NCBI GenBank assembly: GCA_023150875.1
Contig: JAKLKC010000012.1
Location: forward strand, 69,565 to 128,414
From: Myxococcota bacterium
Lineage (GTDB): Bacteria > Myxococcota_A > UBA796 > UBA9615 > JAKLKC01
Direction: 5' to 3'
Length of the DNA: 58,850 nucleotides
A program made the translations under genes and the position numbers. Below the pieces are notes generated by a model that did not search any database, was not told the origin of the DNA, and saw only the letters and a program-made list of their open reading frames with translations. Position 1 is the first letter of the stretch; every line of letters begins with the position of its first letter. Positions 7,759 to 17,593 of the stretch are shown here, piece by piece.

Positions 7759-10700
7759 ATGCCGAACATGATCCTGACCCGCCGACTCGCCGCCGCCCTC
7801 GGGGTCGCCGCCCTCGGGGCGGGGTGTCCGGCGCCCGAGCCGGTGGACACCACCACGGGGTACCTGCTCGTCAGCCTCGTCGAGCCCGACGTGGACCTGT
7901 CGGTGGTGCGCTCCCTCCAGCTCGTGTTCGAGTCGGCGGAGACGGGGAGGCCGTTCACCGACGCCTCGGGGAACGCCTTCGCGGACGGCGTGCAGCTCGA
8001 GGGGGGAGGGGTGTTCGCCGAGCGAAACCCCAACGCCCCCGGGCCCGAGCTGGTGGTGACCATCTCGTTGTCGACGTGGACCGACGAGGCCTCGCTGCCG
8101 ACCGTCAGCCTCGCCTTCGGCGAGCGAAACGTGGGCCTGCCCGTCGCGGTCACCGTCAGCGGACTCGACTCCGCCAGCGTGGAGCGGGCGTCGGCGCCCA
8201 AGAGCGCCCCGGCGGTCGTGCGCATGAACGAGGTCGTCGACGTGACGATCCCGGGCTTCGAGATGGAGGAGGTCATCGATCCCCCCGATCCCGACTGCTC
8301 CGACGGCCAGGACAACGACGCCGACGGGTGGATCGACGCCGCCGAGGATCCCGGGTGTGGCGGGGATCCCCAGGCCGACGGCGAGGGGGGCTTCGACTTC
8401 TCCTTCGAGTGCAACGACGGCCTCGACAACGACGCCGACGGCCTGGTGGACCGGGAGGATCCGGAGTGCACCTCGGCGACCGTCGACGACGAGGGCGAGG
8501 AGATCGTGGACCCCCCCGGGGACTGCGACGACGGCCTCGACAACGATGGCGACGGTTGGCTCGACTGGGCGGAGGACTCGAGCTGCGCTTCGGATCCCGA
8601 CGGCCACGAGGAGGGTCTCACCGCGTCGGTGTGCAACGACGGCATCGACAACGACGGGGACGGCGCCGTGGACGCCGACGATCCCGACTGCGTCGACGGC
8701 TACGACGGCAGCGAGGCCACCTACGTGTCCGCGTGCAGCGACGGCCTGGACAACGACTTCGACGGGTGGATCGATCTCGACGATCCCGGCTGTGACCTCG
8801 ATCCCGACGGCGGCTCCGAGGGGGGGCTCGGATCGGCCGCGTGCAACGACGGCTTCGACAACGACGGAGACGGGGACGCCGACGCGGCGGATCCCCACTG
8901 TGGCGACGGCTTCGACGAGAACGAGGAGACCCCCGACTGCCAGGACGGGGTGGACAACGACGGCGACGGGTGGGTCGACGTCGCGGACCCCGGCTGCGCC
9001 GATACCCTCGACGAGGACGAGTCCGGCGGCGGTGGCGCGGCGTGCGGCAACGGGCTGGACGACGACGGCGACGGCCTGGTGGACGGGCACGATCCCCACT
9101 GCGGCGACGCGCTGGAGGACGACGAGCGCGCCGCCTGCGTGAACGGGATCGACGACGACCTGGACGGCTGGACCGACGGGGAGGACCCCGGCTGCAGCCC
9201 GGCGGACACCCCGGCGGGATACATCCCCCCCGACGGGGATCCCCTCGCCTACGACGATGCCGAGGGCAGGGCCTGCTCCGATGGGGCGGACAACGACGGG
9301 GACGGCCTCGTGGACCTGGACGATCCCGAGTGCGCGTCGGCGGCGGACTCCGACGAGGCCGAAGCGGGCGAGCAGGCCCCTCCCGAGTGCGCCAACGGGC
9401 TGGACGACGACGGGGACGGGGCGATGGACGCGGACGATCCCGACTGCCTGGACGGCCTGGACGACAGGGAGGCGACGCCGGAGTGCGCCAACGGGCTGGA
9501 CGACGACGGGGACGGGTGGGTCGACCTCGCCGATCCCGGGTGCGAGGACGCGCTCGACGAGGACGAGACCGACGCCGCCGGCGAGAGCGAGTGCCACGAC
9601 GGCCTCGACAACGACGGGGACGGCGCCATCGACGGCTCCGATCCCCTGTGTGCCTCGCCAGAGGACGACTCCGAGGCGTCGCTGTGCTCCAACGGCCGGG
9701 ACGACGACGGGGACGGGTGGACGGACCTGGCCGATCCCGGCTGCGGCGATCCCGAGGGCGACGACGAGGCCGACGCCGGCTCAGCGGCCTGCAACAACGG
9801 GCTGGACGACGACGGCGACGGGAGCATCGACCACCTGGACTCCGGCTGCCGCGACGGGGGCGACGCGCGGGAGGAGACCCCGGAGTGCCAGGACGGCCTC
9901 GACAACGATGGGGACGGGTGGACCGACGTCGAGGATCCCGGCTGCCCGGCGAGCCCCTCCGATCCCGCCTGGGACTTCGAGACCGGCCTCCTCGGGACGC
10001 AGTGCGGCGACGGGGTCGACAACGACGGCGACGGTGCCGTCGACGGGTACGACCCCGACTGCACCGATCCCACCGACGACCTCGAGGCGTTGGTGGAGTG
10101 CGGCGACGGGGTCGACAACGACGGGGACGGCTGGATCGACGCCGACGAGGACCCCGGCTGCGCCGGCGACGCCAACGGGCTGACGGAAGCGGACGCCGGG
10201 CTGACCGAGTGCACCGACGGCGTGGACAACGACTCCGACTTCTACGTCGACGCGATCGACCCCGACTGCGTGTCCGGTTACGACGACAACGAGGGAGTCG
10301 CCGCATGCGGGAACGGGGTCGACGACGACGCGGACGGCTGGATCGACCTCGCCGACCCTGGCTGCGGCGGCGATCCCCAGGTGGAGAGCGAGGGGGGGCT
10401 GGGGGTCACCGCGTGCAACGACGGCGTGGACAACGACGTCGACGGTGCCGCGGACGCCGACGACCCGCGGTGCGCCGACGCCCTGGGGGCGAGCGAGGCC
10501 GGGGAGTTCTGCGCCGACGGCCTGGACAACGACGGGGACGGGTGGACCGACGGTGGCGACCCCGACTGCGTCGCCGGGCTCGGGCGCGAGCAGGGGTTCA
10601 TCGCGGGGATCGCCTGCAACGACGGGATCGACAACGACGGGGACGGTGCCGTGGACGCGGCCGATCCCGAGTGCGCGATCCCCGTGACGCCCGACGAGGC

Positions 10701-11505
10701 GACGGGGGGTACGGACGACTGCGCCGACGGGATCGACAACGACGGCGATCTCTGGACCGACCTGGGCGATCCCGACTGCCGGACCGCCCCGTTCGACGAG
10801 ACGGGCTTCGCCGGGGGAGAGTGCAACGACGCCGCCGACAACGACGGGGACGGGCTGATCGACGGCGTCGATCCCGACTGCACCAGCGCCGAGGTGCAGC
10901 AGGAGAGGCGCGCCACGTGCGCCAACAGCTCGGACGACGACGGGGACGGCTGGGTGGACCTCGACGACCCCGAGTGCATCGCGGGCATCGCCGAGCGTGG
11001 GCTGGACGTCACGGAGTGCGCCGACGGCGTGGACAACGACGGGGACGGGGCCGTGGACGCGGACGATCCGGAGTGCGACCACGGCGTTTCCCGGGAGGAC
11101 GATCCCGGGCCGGCCTCCTGTGCCGACGGCGAGGACGACGACGGGGATGGCTGGGTGGACCTGCAGGACCCGGAGTGCGCGGTCCTCTTCGAGGAGAGGG
11201 GGGGGAGCGGGGATTCGGAGTGCTCCGACGGCATCGACAACGACCTCGACGGCCTGGAGGACGGGTTCGACCCCGATTGCGCAGGAGCCTCCGACGACGC
11301 CGAGCAGGCCGCCTGCGGGGACGGGGTCGACAACGACGGCGACGGCTGGACCGACCTCGACGACCCTGGCTGCGGAGGGATCGAGGAAAGGGACAACGAG
11401 GGCGGGTTCGGCTACGGCACCTGCCTCGACGGCATCGACAACGATGGCGACGGATCCCGCGACGCCGACGATCCCGACTGCGGGGACGCCTTCGCCGAGG
11501 AGTAA
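7759..11505 (+). CDS. Surface protein with 31 Cys-bracketed calcium-loop repeats
   Basis: The 1248-aa product begins with a secretion signal ending in LGAGC (Cys23), a lipobox-like site. A beta-rich domain of about 150 residues follows, and then 31 tandem units fill the rest. Each unit starts with CxDGxDNDGDG and ends with DPxC, so it holds two cysteines and one loop spelling the EF-hand pattern DxDxDGxxDxxD. This resembles thrombospondin type 3 and MopE-type metal-binding repeats, so a rigid, calcium-loaded, disulfide-bonded rod on the cell surface is likely (inference). The ATG at 7768 would also work and costs three residues. Very high Asp and Cys content; no enzymatic domain. Probably in an operon with the PEGA protein. 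Confidence 0.85.
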   Translation: MPNMILTRRLAAALGVAALGAGCPAPEPVDTTTGYLLVSLVEPDVDLSVVRSLQLVFESAETGRPFTDASGNAFADGVQLEGGGVFAERNPNAPGPELVVTISLSTWTDEASLPTVSLAFGERNVGLPVAVTVSGLDSASVERASAPKSAPAVVRMNEVVDVTIPGFEMEEVIDPPDPDCSDGQDNDADGWIDAAEDPGCGGDPQADGEGGFDFSFECNDGLDNDADGLVDREDPECTSATVDDEGEEIVDPPGDCDDGLDNDGDGWLDWAEDSSCASDPDGHEEGLTASVCNDGIDNDGDGAVDADDPDCVDGYDGSEATYVSACSDGLDNDFDGWIDLDDPGCDLDPDGGSEGGLGSAACNDGFDNDGDGDADAADPHCGDGFDENEETPDCQDGVDNDGDGWVDVADPGCADTLDEDESGGGGAACGNGLDDDGDGLVDGHDPHCGDALEDDERAACVNGIDDDLDGWTDGEDPGCSPADTPAGYIPPDGDPLAYDDAEGRACSDGADNDGDGLVDLDDPECASAADSDEAEAGEQAPPECANGLDDDGDGAMDADDPDCLDGLDDREATPECANGLDDDGDGWVDLADPGCEDALDEDETDAAGESECHDGLDNDGDGAIDGSDPLCASPEDDSEASLCSNGRDDDGDGWTDLADPGCGDPEGDDEADAGSAACNNGLDDDGDGSIDHLDSGCRDGGDAREETPECQDGLDNDGDGWTDVEDPGCPASPSDPAWDFETGLLGTQCGDGVDNDGDGAVDGYDPDCTDPTDDLEALVECGDGVDNDGDGWIDADEDPGCAGDANGLTEADAGLTECTDGVDNDSDFYVDAIDPDCVSGYDDNEGVAACGNGVDDDADGWIDLADPGCGGDPQVESEGGLGVTACNDGVDNDVDGAADADDPRCADALGASEAGEFCADGLDNDGDGWTDGGDPDCVAGLGREQGFIAGIACNDGIDNDGDGAVDAADPECAIPVTPDEATGGTDDCADGIDNDGDLWTDLGDPDCRTAPFDETGFAGGECNDAADNDGDGLIDGVDPDCTSAEVQQERRATCANSSDDDGDGWVDLDDPECIAGIAERGLDVTECADGVDNDGDGAVDADDPECDHGVSREDDPGPASCADGEDDDGDGWVDLQDPECAVLFEERGGSGDSECSDGIDNDLDGLEDGFDPDCAGASDDAEQAACGDGVDNDGDGWTDLDDPGCGGIEERDNEGGFGYGTCLDGIDNDGDGSRDADDPDCGDAFAEE
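8296..11502 (+). repeat. Coding tandem repeat, 31 units with two-unit periodicity
   Basis: Units of about 31-46 codons each encode one Cys-to-Cys calcium-loop module. Units alternate between a type with Trp after the loop (DGW, followed by xDP) and a type with a small or aliphatic residue at that position (DGA, DGL, DGS). The alternation is unbroken in units 1-9 (Trp in odd units) and 12-31 (Trp in even units), with one slip at units 10-11. Linkers between modules vary in length and sequence. Confidence 0.9.
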
Positions 11506-11583
11506 GGCCCGGGAGGCTCCCGAGCCCCCGGCCCGGCCCTCGCCACCCTTGCCCCCGGTCCACCCGATCCCCAGCCTTTCCCC

Positions 11584-11799
11584 GTGACCCCCCGCTGTCC
11601 CATCTGCAAGGCCCCCCTCGCCCCCCGGGCGGAGAACCGCGCCTGGCCTTTCTGCTCGGCCAGGTGCCGCATGGTGGACCTCGGCCGCTGGTTGGGCGAG
11701 GACTACCGCTTCGCCGGCCCCGTGGAACCCGAAGCGGCCCACGACACGGCGCGCGGCTGGGCGCCCCAGCGCGTCGAACCTCCCGACGACGAGGCCTGA
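11584..11799 (+). CDS. yacG: DNA gyrase inhibitor YacG
   Basis: The short zinc protein (71 aa) carries the family's four cysteines in CPxC (residues 5-8) and CxxxC (about 24-28), followed by the signature DLGRWLGEDYRFAG. YacG binds a zinc ion and the C-terminal part of GyrB, inhibiting DNA gyrase. Translation starts at GTG 11584; no ATG exists in the right place. It lies 78 bases after the repeat protein and upstream of the recA control region. Length is typical of the family (about 65 aa in E. coli). Confidence 0.92.
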   Translation: MTPRCPICKAPLAPRAENRAWPFCSARCRMVDLGRWLGEDYRFAGPVEPEAAHDTARGWAPQRVEPPDDEA

Positions 11800-11874
11800 T
11801 CGCCGCGCCGGGGACGGGGCCGTACCTTGGAGCGGCCGAGCCTGCGCCCCCGGGGCTCCCCCCACCGAACACCT

Positions 11875-11919
11875 GTCCGATGGGCGTCCGATCTTCGGAC
11901 GATCGTCCGACATTCGGAC
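11875..11919. promoter_or_regulatory. Tandem palindromic operators upstream of recA (LexA-like candidate)
   Basis: Two perfect 15-base palindromes of the form GTCCGA-N3-TCGGAC lie at 11886-11900 and 11905-11919, with centres 19 bases apart. A further half-site GTCCGA sits at 11875-11880. They lie about 150 bases before the recA ATG. In most bacteria recA is controlled by LexA, and LexA operators differ strongly between deltaproteobacterial lineages, so these are good candidates for the local SOS box. The sequence differs from the LexA motifs I know for Geobacter, Myxococcus and Bdellovibrio. Confidence 0.65.
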
Positions 11920-11953
11920 GGCGGGTGGGGCCGCGCGCACGCCCCGCAGCGGA

Positions 11954-11971
11954 CAAAAAGCCTGTAATTAC
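11954..11971. promoter_or_regulatory. AT-rich patch with GTAATTAC palindrome, possible recA promoter core
   Basis: An A5 run followed by the perfect 8-base palindrome GTAATTAC (11964-11971) is the only AT-rich stretch between the tandem operators and recA. It could contain the -10 region, but no matching -35 box was found. Confidence 0.3.
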
Positions 11972-12069
11972 GCCGCAGTGCGCGCTTCGAGGGGACTGGC
12001 CCGGGGGTTGCCTATGAGGGACCCACGCGGCGGGCTCCACCCCGGGGCCCCGCGAGGAGCTTCGGGCCC

Positions 12070-13167
<1,098 letters not shown>

Positions 13168-13288
13168 CCAAGATCGCTCGGGCCGTGACGGCTCCCTCCC
13201 CGGACGGGTGGGGGTCGCCACGGGGGCCTCGCCCCCCGGGAGGCCCGCCGCCGCGTGCACCCCACGCTTCCGGCCCGCGGCGGCGCCG

Positions 13289-13362
13289 GGAGCGCCCTCC
13301 CCCTTCCCCGGCCGGACCGGCGTGTGCCGCGTGCCGGGCCTGGGGCCGGGGGAGGGCGCTCC
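13289..13362. terminator. 15-bp perfect inverted repeat with structured loop
   Basis: GGAGCGCCCTCCCCC (13289-13303) is exactly complementary to 13348-13362, enclosing a 44-base GC-rich loop that can itself fold. Its position between convergent genes suggests a bidirectional terminator or 3' barrier, but there is no T-run. Confidence 0.45.
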
Positions 13363-13451
13363 ACGGGGGACTCAACTCCGTGACGGGACTGCCCCCATGA
13401 TTCATTGCCTATCCGCTTGCCGCCCAAAGCTCCGGGCCTCCCCGCTCCCTC

Positions 13452-13498
13452 CTCTGCGTGCTCTGCGGGCCCCGGACGGGCCACTCTGCGCCTCTGCG
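13452..13498. repeat. Cluster of four CTCTGCG direct repeats
   Basis: CTCTGCG occurs at 13452, 13461, 13484 and 13492, as two closely spaced doublets. This resembles the short dispersed intergenic repeats with a CTCTGCG core seen in many environmental bacterial genomes. Only one cluster was noticed in this window. Confidence 0.45.
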
Positions 13499-13671
13499 GG
13501 CGAGCCAAGGCCGGCGAGCCACTTACGACCGCTGGCAGTCATCACGAACCGCCCTGGGTGGCATCCGGAGAGGCAATCATGGTTCGATCACCGCACCCCC
13601 CTTCGGTCCCCGGCCCGGCCGTCCCTCCCTCCTTCCCCGGCGGTGAGCAACCCACGGGACGAGGGAGGGGA

Positions 13672-14919
13672 TCAGACCGACTCGTCTCCACTACCCTCCC
13701 GGCGCGGGGAGCCACCGCTGGCGTCGGTCCGGCGGGAGCGCGGCTCCGCCCCGTGGGCGTCGATGGGCGCTCGCGGCTCCTGCCCGGCGTGATCCCCCCC
13801 CCGGGGGCCACGTTGGCCGCCACCGCGGCGCCGGCGACCACCCCCGCCGGGGGAGGGGGGCCGCCCGCCCTCGCTGGCCGCCGGACGCCCTCCGCCCTCG
13901 GGACGGGGGCGCGGATCGTCCCCAGGGCGGGGGCGGGAGCGGCCGTGGCCGCGGCGGTCGGTGCGGGCATCGCTGCCTTCGGGACCCCCGGGGTCGGCGT
14001 GACGCCGGGGCTCGGCGGGGCGTGTGACCTCGGCCGGCGGGCGGCGATCCGGACCCTCGCCTCCCCCCCGTGGCCGGTCCGGCCGGCCGCGCCTTCGGGA
14101 GCCGTCGCCGTCGGGTGGGCCCGGAGATCTCCCGTCCCGCGCCTCGGGCCGGTGGTCGTCCGGCCGTCCCCCCTCGGCCCGGGCCGCCCCCGGCCCGCGG
14201 CCGTCCCGGTACCCTCCGCGGCCCCCGTGGCCCCGGCCCCGGACGCCGCCTCCCTCCGCCTGCGTGGCCCGGCCCTCCCGCGGAGCCGGGGCGCCCCTCC
14301 CGCCGGCCCGACCATCGGGGCCGGGAGCGCGGGCGGGACCGTCCTCGTCCCGCAGCCCGCGGAAGAGGGCCCGGTAGTCCCGATCCGAGTCGTGGCTGCC
14401 CAGGAGGCGATCGCCGGTGAAGGGCTCCTCTTCGGAGTCCAGGCGGAAGCGGTCGGCGAAGCTCCCCCGCCCCGTCCGTCCCGGCGTGGCCGTCGGTCTC
14501 GCCCGGCGGGCGTCGATCTCGGCCTCGGCCTGGGGGCCCCGGGAAGGGGGAGCCTCGGGGCCGGTCCCGGCCGCGGCCGCCTCGCGCTTCCGGAGCACCG
14601 AGAGGGGGATGTAGCGCTTCTTCACCTTCTCCCGCGGCTCGGGCACCTCCACCACCAGGTCGTCCAGGACCTGGAGCTGGCAGGAGAGACGCTCCTTGGT
14701 GATGAAGAACACGTTGCCGAGGTGGGACTTCTCGTTGTCCCTCATGGGGGAGATCCCGCGCTCCCCCTCGACGACCCGGACCTTGCACAGGGCGCAGGCG
14801 CACATCCCTCCGCACTGGGAGGGAATGATCACGTCGGCCGCGCGGGCGGCCTCGAATACGGTCGTCCCCGCGGGCACCTCGATGACGAGGCCCGCGGGCA
14901 GGAAGGTCAGCTTGGGCAT
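13672..14919 (-). CDS. [2Fe-2S] ferredoxin with a long Arg/Gly-rich tail
   Basis: Residues 1-95 form an adrenodoxin/plant-type ferredoxin domain with cluster ligands Cys36, Cys42, Cys45 (Cx5Cx2C) and Cys80; an extra Cys40 lies in the loop. From about residue 115 the protein becomes charged, and from about 190 to its end at 415 it is a Gly/Arg/Pro/Asp-rich disordered tail with runs such as GGGGRRRRGGGQRG, of the kind found in RNA-binding proteins. Typical ferredoxins of this family are only 80-120 aa. A GAGG five bases before the ATG supports the start. The gene is single, divergent from the biotin carboxylase operon and convergent with recA. Redox partner unknown; electron transfer is inferred from the domain. 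Confidence 0.75.
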   Translation of the reverse strand: MPKLTFLPAGLVIEVPAGTTVFEAARAADVIIPSQCGGMCACALCKVRVVEGERGISPMRDNEKSHLGNVFFITKERLSCQLQVLDDLVVEVPEPREKVKKRYIPLSVLRKREAAAAGTGPEAPPSRGPQAEAEIDARRARPTATPGRTGRGSFADRFRLDSEEEPFTGDRLLGSHDSDRDYRALFRGLRDEDGPARAPGPDGRAGGRGAPAPREGRATQAEGGGVRGRGHGGRGGYRDGRGPGAARAEGGRPDDHRPEARDGRSPGPPDGDGSRRRGRPDRPRGGGEGPDRRPPAEVTRPAEPRRHADPGGPEGSDARTDRRGHGRSRPRPGDDPRPRPEGGGRPAASEGGRPPSPGGGGRRRRGGGQRGPRGGDHAGQEPRAPIDAHGAEPRSRRTDASGGSPRREGSGDESV

Positions 14920-15238
14920 CCGGCCTCGCCGCCACCGGGTCGTGGCGAGCCGTCGCCCCGGAGAAAACCCAACGAAACGGGCATGTTGGGACACCTGGTG
15001 GGGCGTTGCGCCCCCGCGCGCGCCATGTTACACGTTGGCGGTGGGGCGCACCACGCGAAGCGCGCCCCGCGGCCCGGGGCACGCCGGGCGAGGAGGCCCC
15101 CCGGGCACGCGCCCTCGGGTCTTCGGTCCTGGTCCCGACGATCCCCCGAGGGGAGGGGGGCCGGCTCCGGGGGCCGGCGAGATCGCCCCCCAGGGCCACG
15201 GAGGGTCTCGCCCCTCCGACCGCTTCGCGGGGAGACCG
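14920..15238. promoter_or_regulatory. Divergent promoter region, ferredoxin / acyl-CoA operon
   Basis: This 319-base spacer has no gene. AT-richer islands are the A4/A3-containing stretch at about 14963-14978 and GTTACACG at about 15027-15034 (reverse strand CGTGTAAC), either of which could be a -10 region. A strong ribosome site (GGGGAGA) ends the spacer before the biotin carboxylase ATG. No operator is recognised. Confidence 0.3.
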
Positions 15239-16579
15239 ATGCTCCGCTCCATCCTCATCGCCAACCGGGGGGAGATCGCCTGCCGGATCGCGCGTACCTG
15301 CCGTCGACTCGGGATCCGGACCGTCGCCGTCTGCTCCGAGGCCGACGCGGCCTCGCCCCACGCCCGCGCGGCCGACGCCGCGGTGGTCATCGGGGCGCCG
15401 CCGGTCGGGGAGTCCTACCTGCGCACCGACCGGATCCTCGCGGCGGCGCGGGAGCACCGGGTGGACGCCGTGCACCCGGGCTACGGGCTGCTCTCGGAGA
15501 GTCCCGGCTTCGCCCGGGCCGTGGAAGGGGCCGGGATCCGGTGGATCGGGCCGCCCCCCGAGGCGATGGAGGCCATGGCCCTGAAGGTGGCGAGCCGGGC
15601 CCTGGCGATCCGGTGCGGGGTACCCGTCGTCCCCGGCTCGGAGCCCGTGGGATCCGAGGACGAGGCGGTGTCCGCGGCCCGCGACATCGGCTACCCGGTG
15701 ATGCTCAAGGCTTCCGCCGGAGGGGGCGGGATCGGCATGCTGCGCTGCGACGACGAGGCGGCCCTGCGCCGGGGCTTCCCCCAGACCCGGCGGCGCTCCC
15801 TGGCGGCCTTCGGCGACGACGCGGTCTACATCGAGAGGGCGGTGGTCCGGCCCCGGCACGTCGAGGTGCAGGTCCTGTTCGACGACCACGGGGCGGGGGT
15901 GGTCCTGCACGAGAGGGAGTGCTCGGTGCAGCGCCGCCACCAGAAGGTGATCGAGGAGGCCCCCTCTCCCCTGCAGGACGAGGCCCTGCGCCTCCGCCTC
16001 GCCGTCGCCGCGGCGAGCGTGGCGCGGGCGGTGGGCTACGTGAACGCCGGCACCGTCGAGTTCATCGTGGACGGCGAGGGGGGGTACTGGTTCCTGGAGA
16101 TGAACACCCGCCTCCAGGTCGAGCACCCCGTCACCGAGATGATCACCGGGCTGGACCTGGTGGAACAGCAGATCCGCGTCGCCTCGGGCGAGGCGCTGGC
16201 CTTCGGCCAGGCGCAGGTGCCCCGGCGGGGCCACGCCGTCGAGTGCCGGATCTACGCCGAGGATCCCGAGCGGTTCCTGCCCTCCCCGGGCACCCTCACC
16301 GTCTTCGAGCCCCCCGAGGGAGAGGGGGTGCGGGTCGACCACGCCGCCGAGCCCGGGATGGCGGTGACCCCCCACTACGATCCCCTCCTGGCGAAGGTGG
16401 TGACCTGGGGCGAGGATCGGGCCCAGGCCATCGACCGGATGAGGGAGGCCATCGACCGCTTCCGCATCGAGGGGGTCCGCCACAACCTGCCGCTGCACCG
16501 CCGGATCCTGGCAAGCGACGCCTTCGCCCGAGGCGCGCTCCACACCGGGCTCCTGGCCGAACTCGGCTACCGGATCTAG
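15239..16579 (+). CDS. Biotin carboxylase subunit of an acyl-CoA carboxylase
   Basis: The 446-aa ATP-grasp enzyme carboxylates biotin using ATP and bicarbonate. It begins with the family hallmark SILIANRGEIACRI and has the Gly-rich loop KASAGGGGIGM, ERECSVQRRHQKV, and the catalytic EMNTRLQVEHPVTE segment. It stops where the biotin carboxylase domain stops, so it lacks the biotinyl (BCCP) domain present in methylcrotonyl- and propionyl-CoA carboxylase alpha subunits. The next genes encode HMG-CoA lyase and an enoyl-CoA hydratase, pointing to leucine degradation (methylcrotonyl-CoA carboxylase) rather than fatty acid synthesis; the carboxyltransferase and BCCP must lie elsewhere. A GGGGAG site precedes the ATG. 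Confidence 0.9.
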   Translation: MLRSILIANRGEIACRIARTCRRLGIRTVAVCSEADAASPHARAADAAVVIGAPPVGESYLRTDRILAAAREHRVDAVHPGYGLLSESPGFARAVEGAGIRWIGPPPEAMEAMALKVASRALAIRCGVPVVPGSEPVGSEDEAVSAARDIGYPVMLKASAGGGGIGMLRCDDEAALRRGFPQTRRRSLAAFGDDAVYIERAVVRPRHVEVQVLFDDHGAGVVLHERECSVQRRHQKVIEEAPSPLQDEALRLRLAVAAASVARAVGYVNAGTVEFIVDGEGGYWFLEMNTRLQVEHPVTEMITGLDLVEQQIRVASGEALAFGQAQVPRRGHAVECRIYAEDPERFLPSPGTLTVFEPPEGEGVRVDHAAEPGMAVTPHYDPLLAKVVTWGEDRAQAIDRMREAIDRFRIEGVRHNLPLHRRILASDAFARGALHTGLLAELGYRI

Positions 16580-16598
16580 GATCCCCGAGAGACACGTC

Positions 16599-17531
<933 letters not shown>

Positions 17532-17593
17532 TCCCGGGCCGCGGCGCTGGTCCGACGAACCCCCACTCCCCACCCCGAGCCTCCGAGGACCCC

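Larger units (their letters stand above)
13168..13671. other. 504-base convergent intergenic region
   Basis: No reading frame here looks like a real gene. The region lies between the 3' ends of recA and the ferredoxin gene and holds a long inverted repeat (13289-13362) and a cluster of four CTCTGCG repeats (13452-13498). The remainder shows nothing recognisable. Confidence 0.6.

Noticed and set aside
8296-11502. Possible CRISPR or satellite array
   Set aside because: The repeats are in-frame protein modules with variable linkers and codon-level variation, not identical repeats with spacers.
8618-11940. Long open antisense frames (up to 719 codons) over the 31-repeat region
   Set aside because: They are mirror images of the repetitive GC-rich coding strand, are Arg- or Ser/Pro-rich, and lack start sites or domains. 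The plus-strand frame with Cys/Asp repeats is clearly the gene.
13570-13600. GGTTCGATCACC resembling a tRNA T-arm
   Set aside because: No matching D-arm, anticodon arm or acceptor stem, and no CCA end could be built around it.
15711-15745. Ile in the Gly-rich loop of the biotin carboxylase (GGGGIGM) as an inactivating change
   Set aside because: I believe many functional acyl-CoA carboxylase relatives carry GGGGIGM here, so it is not evidence of loss of function.
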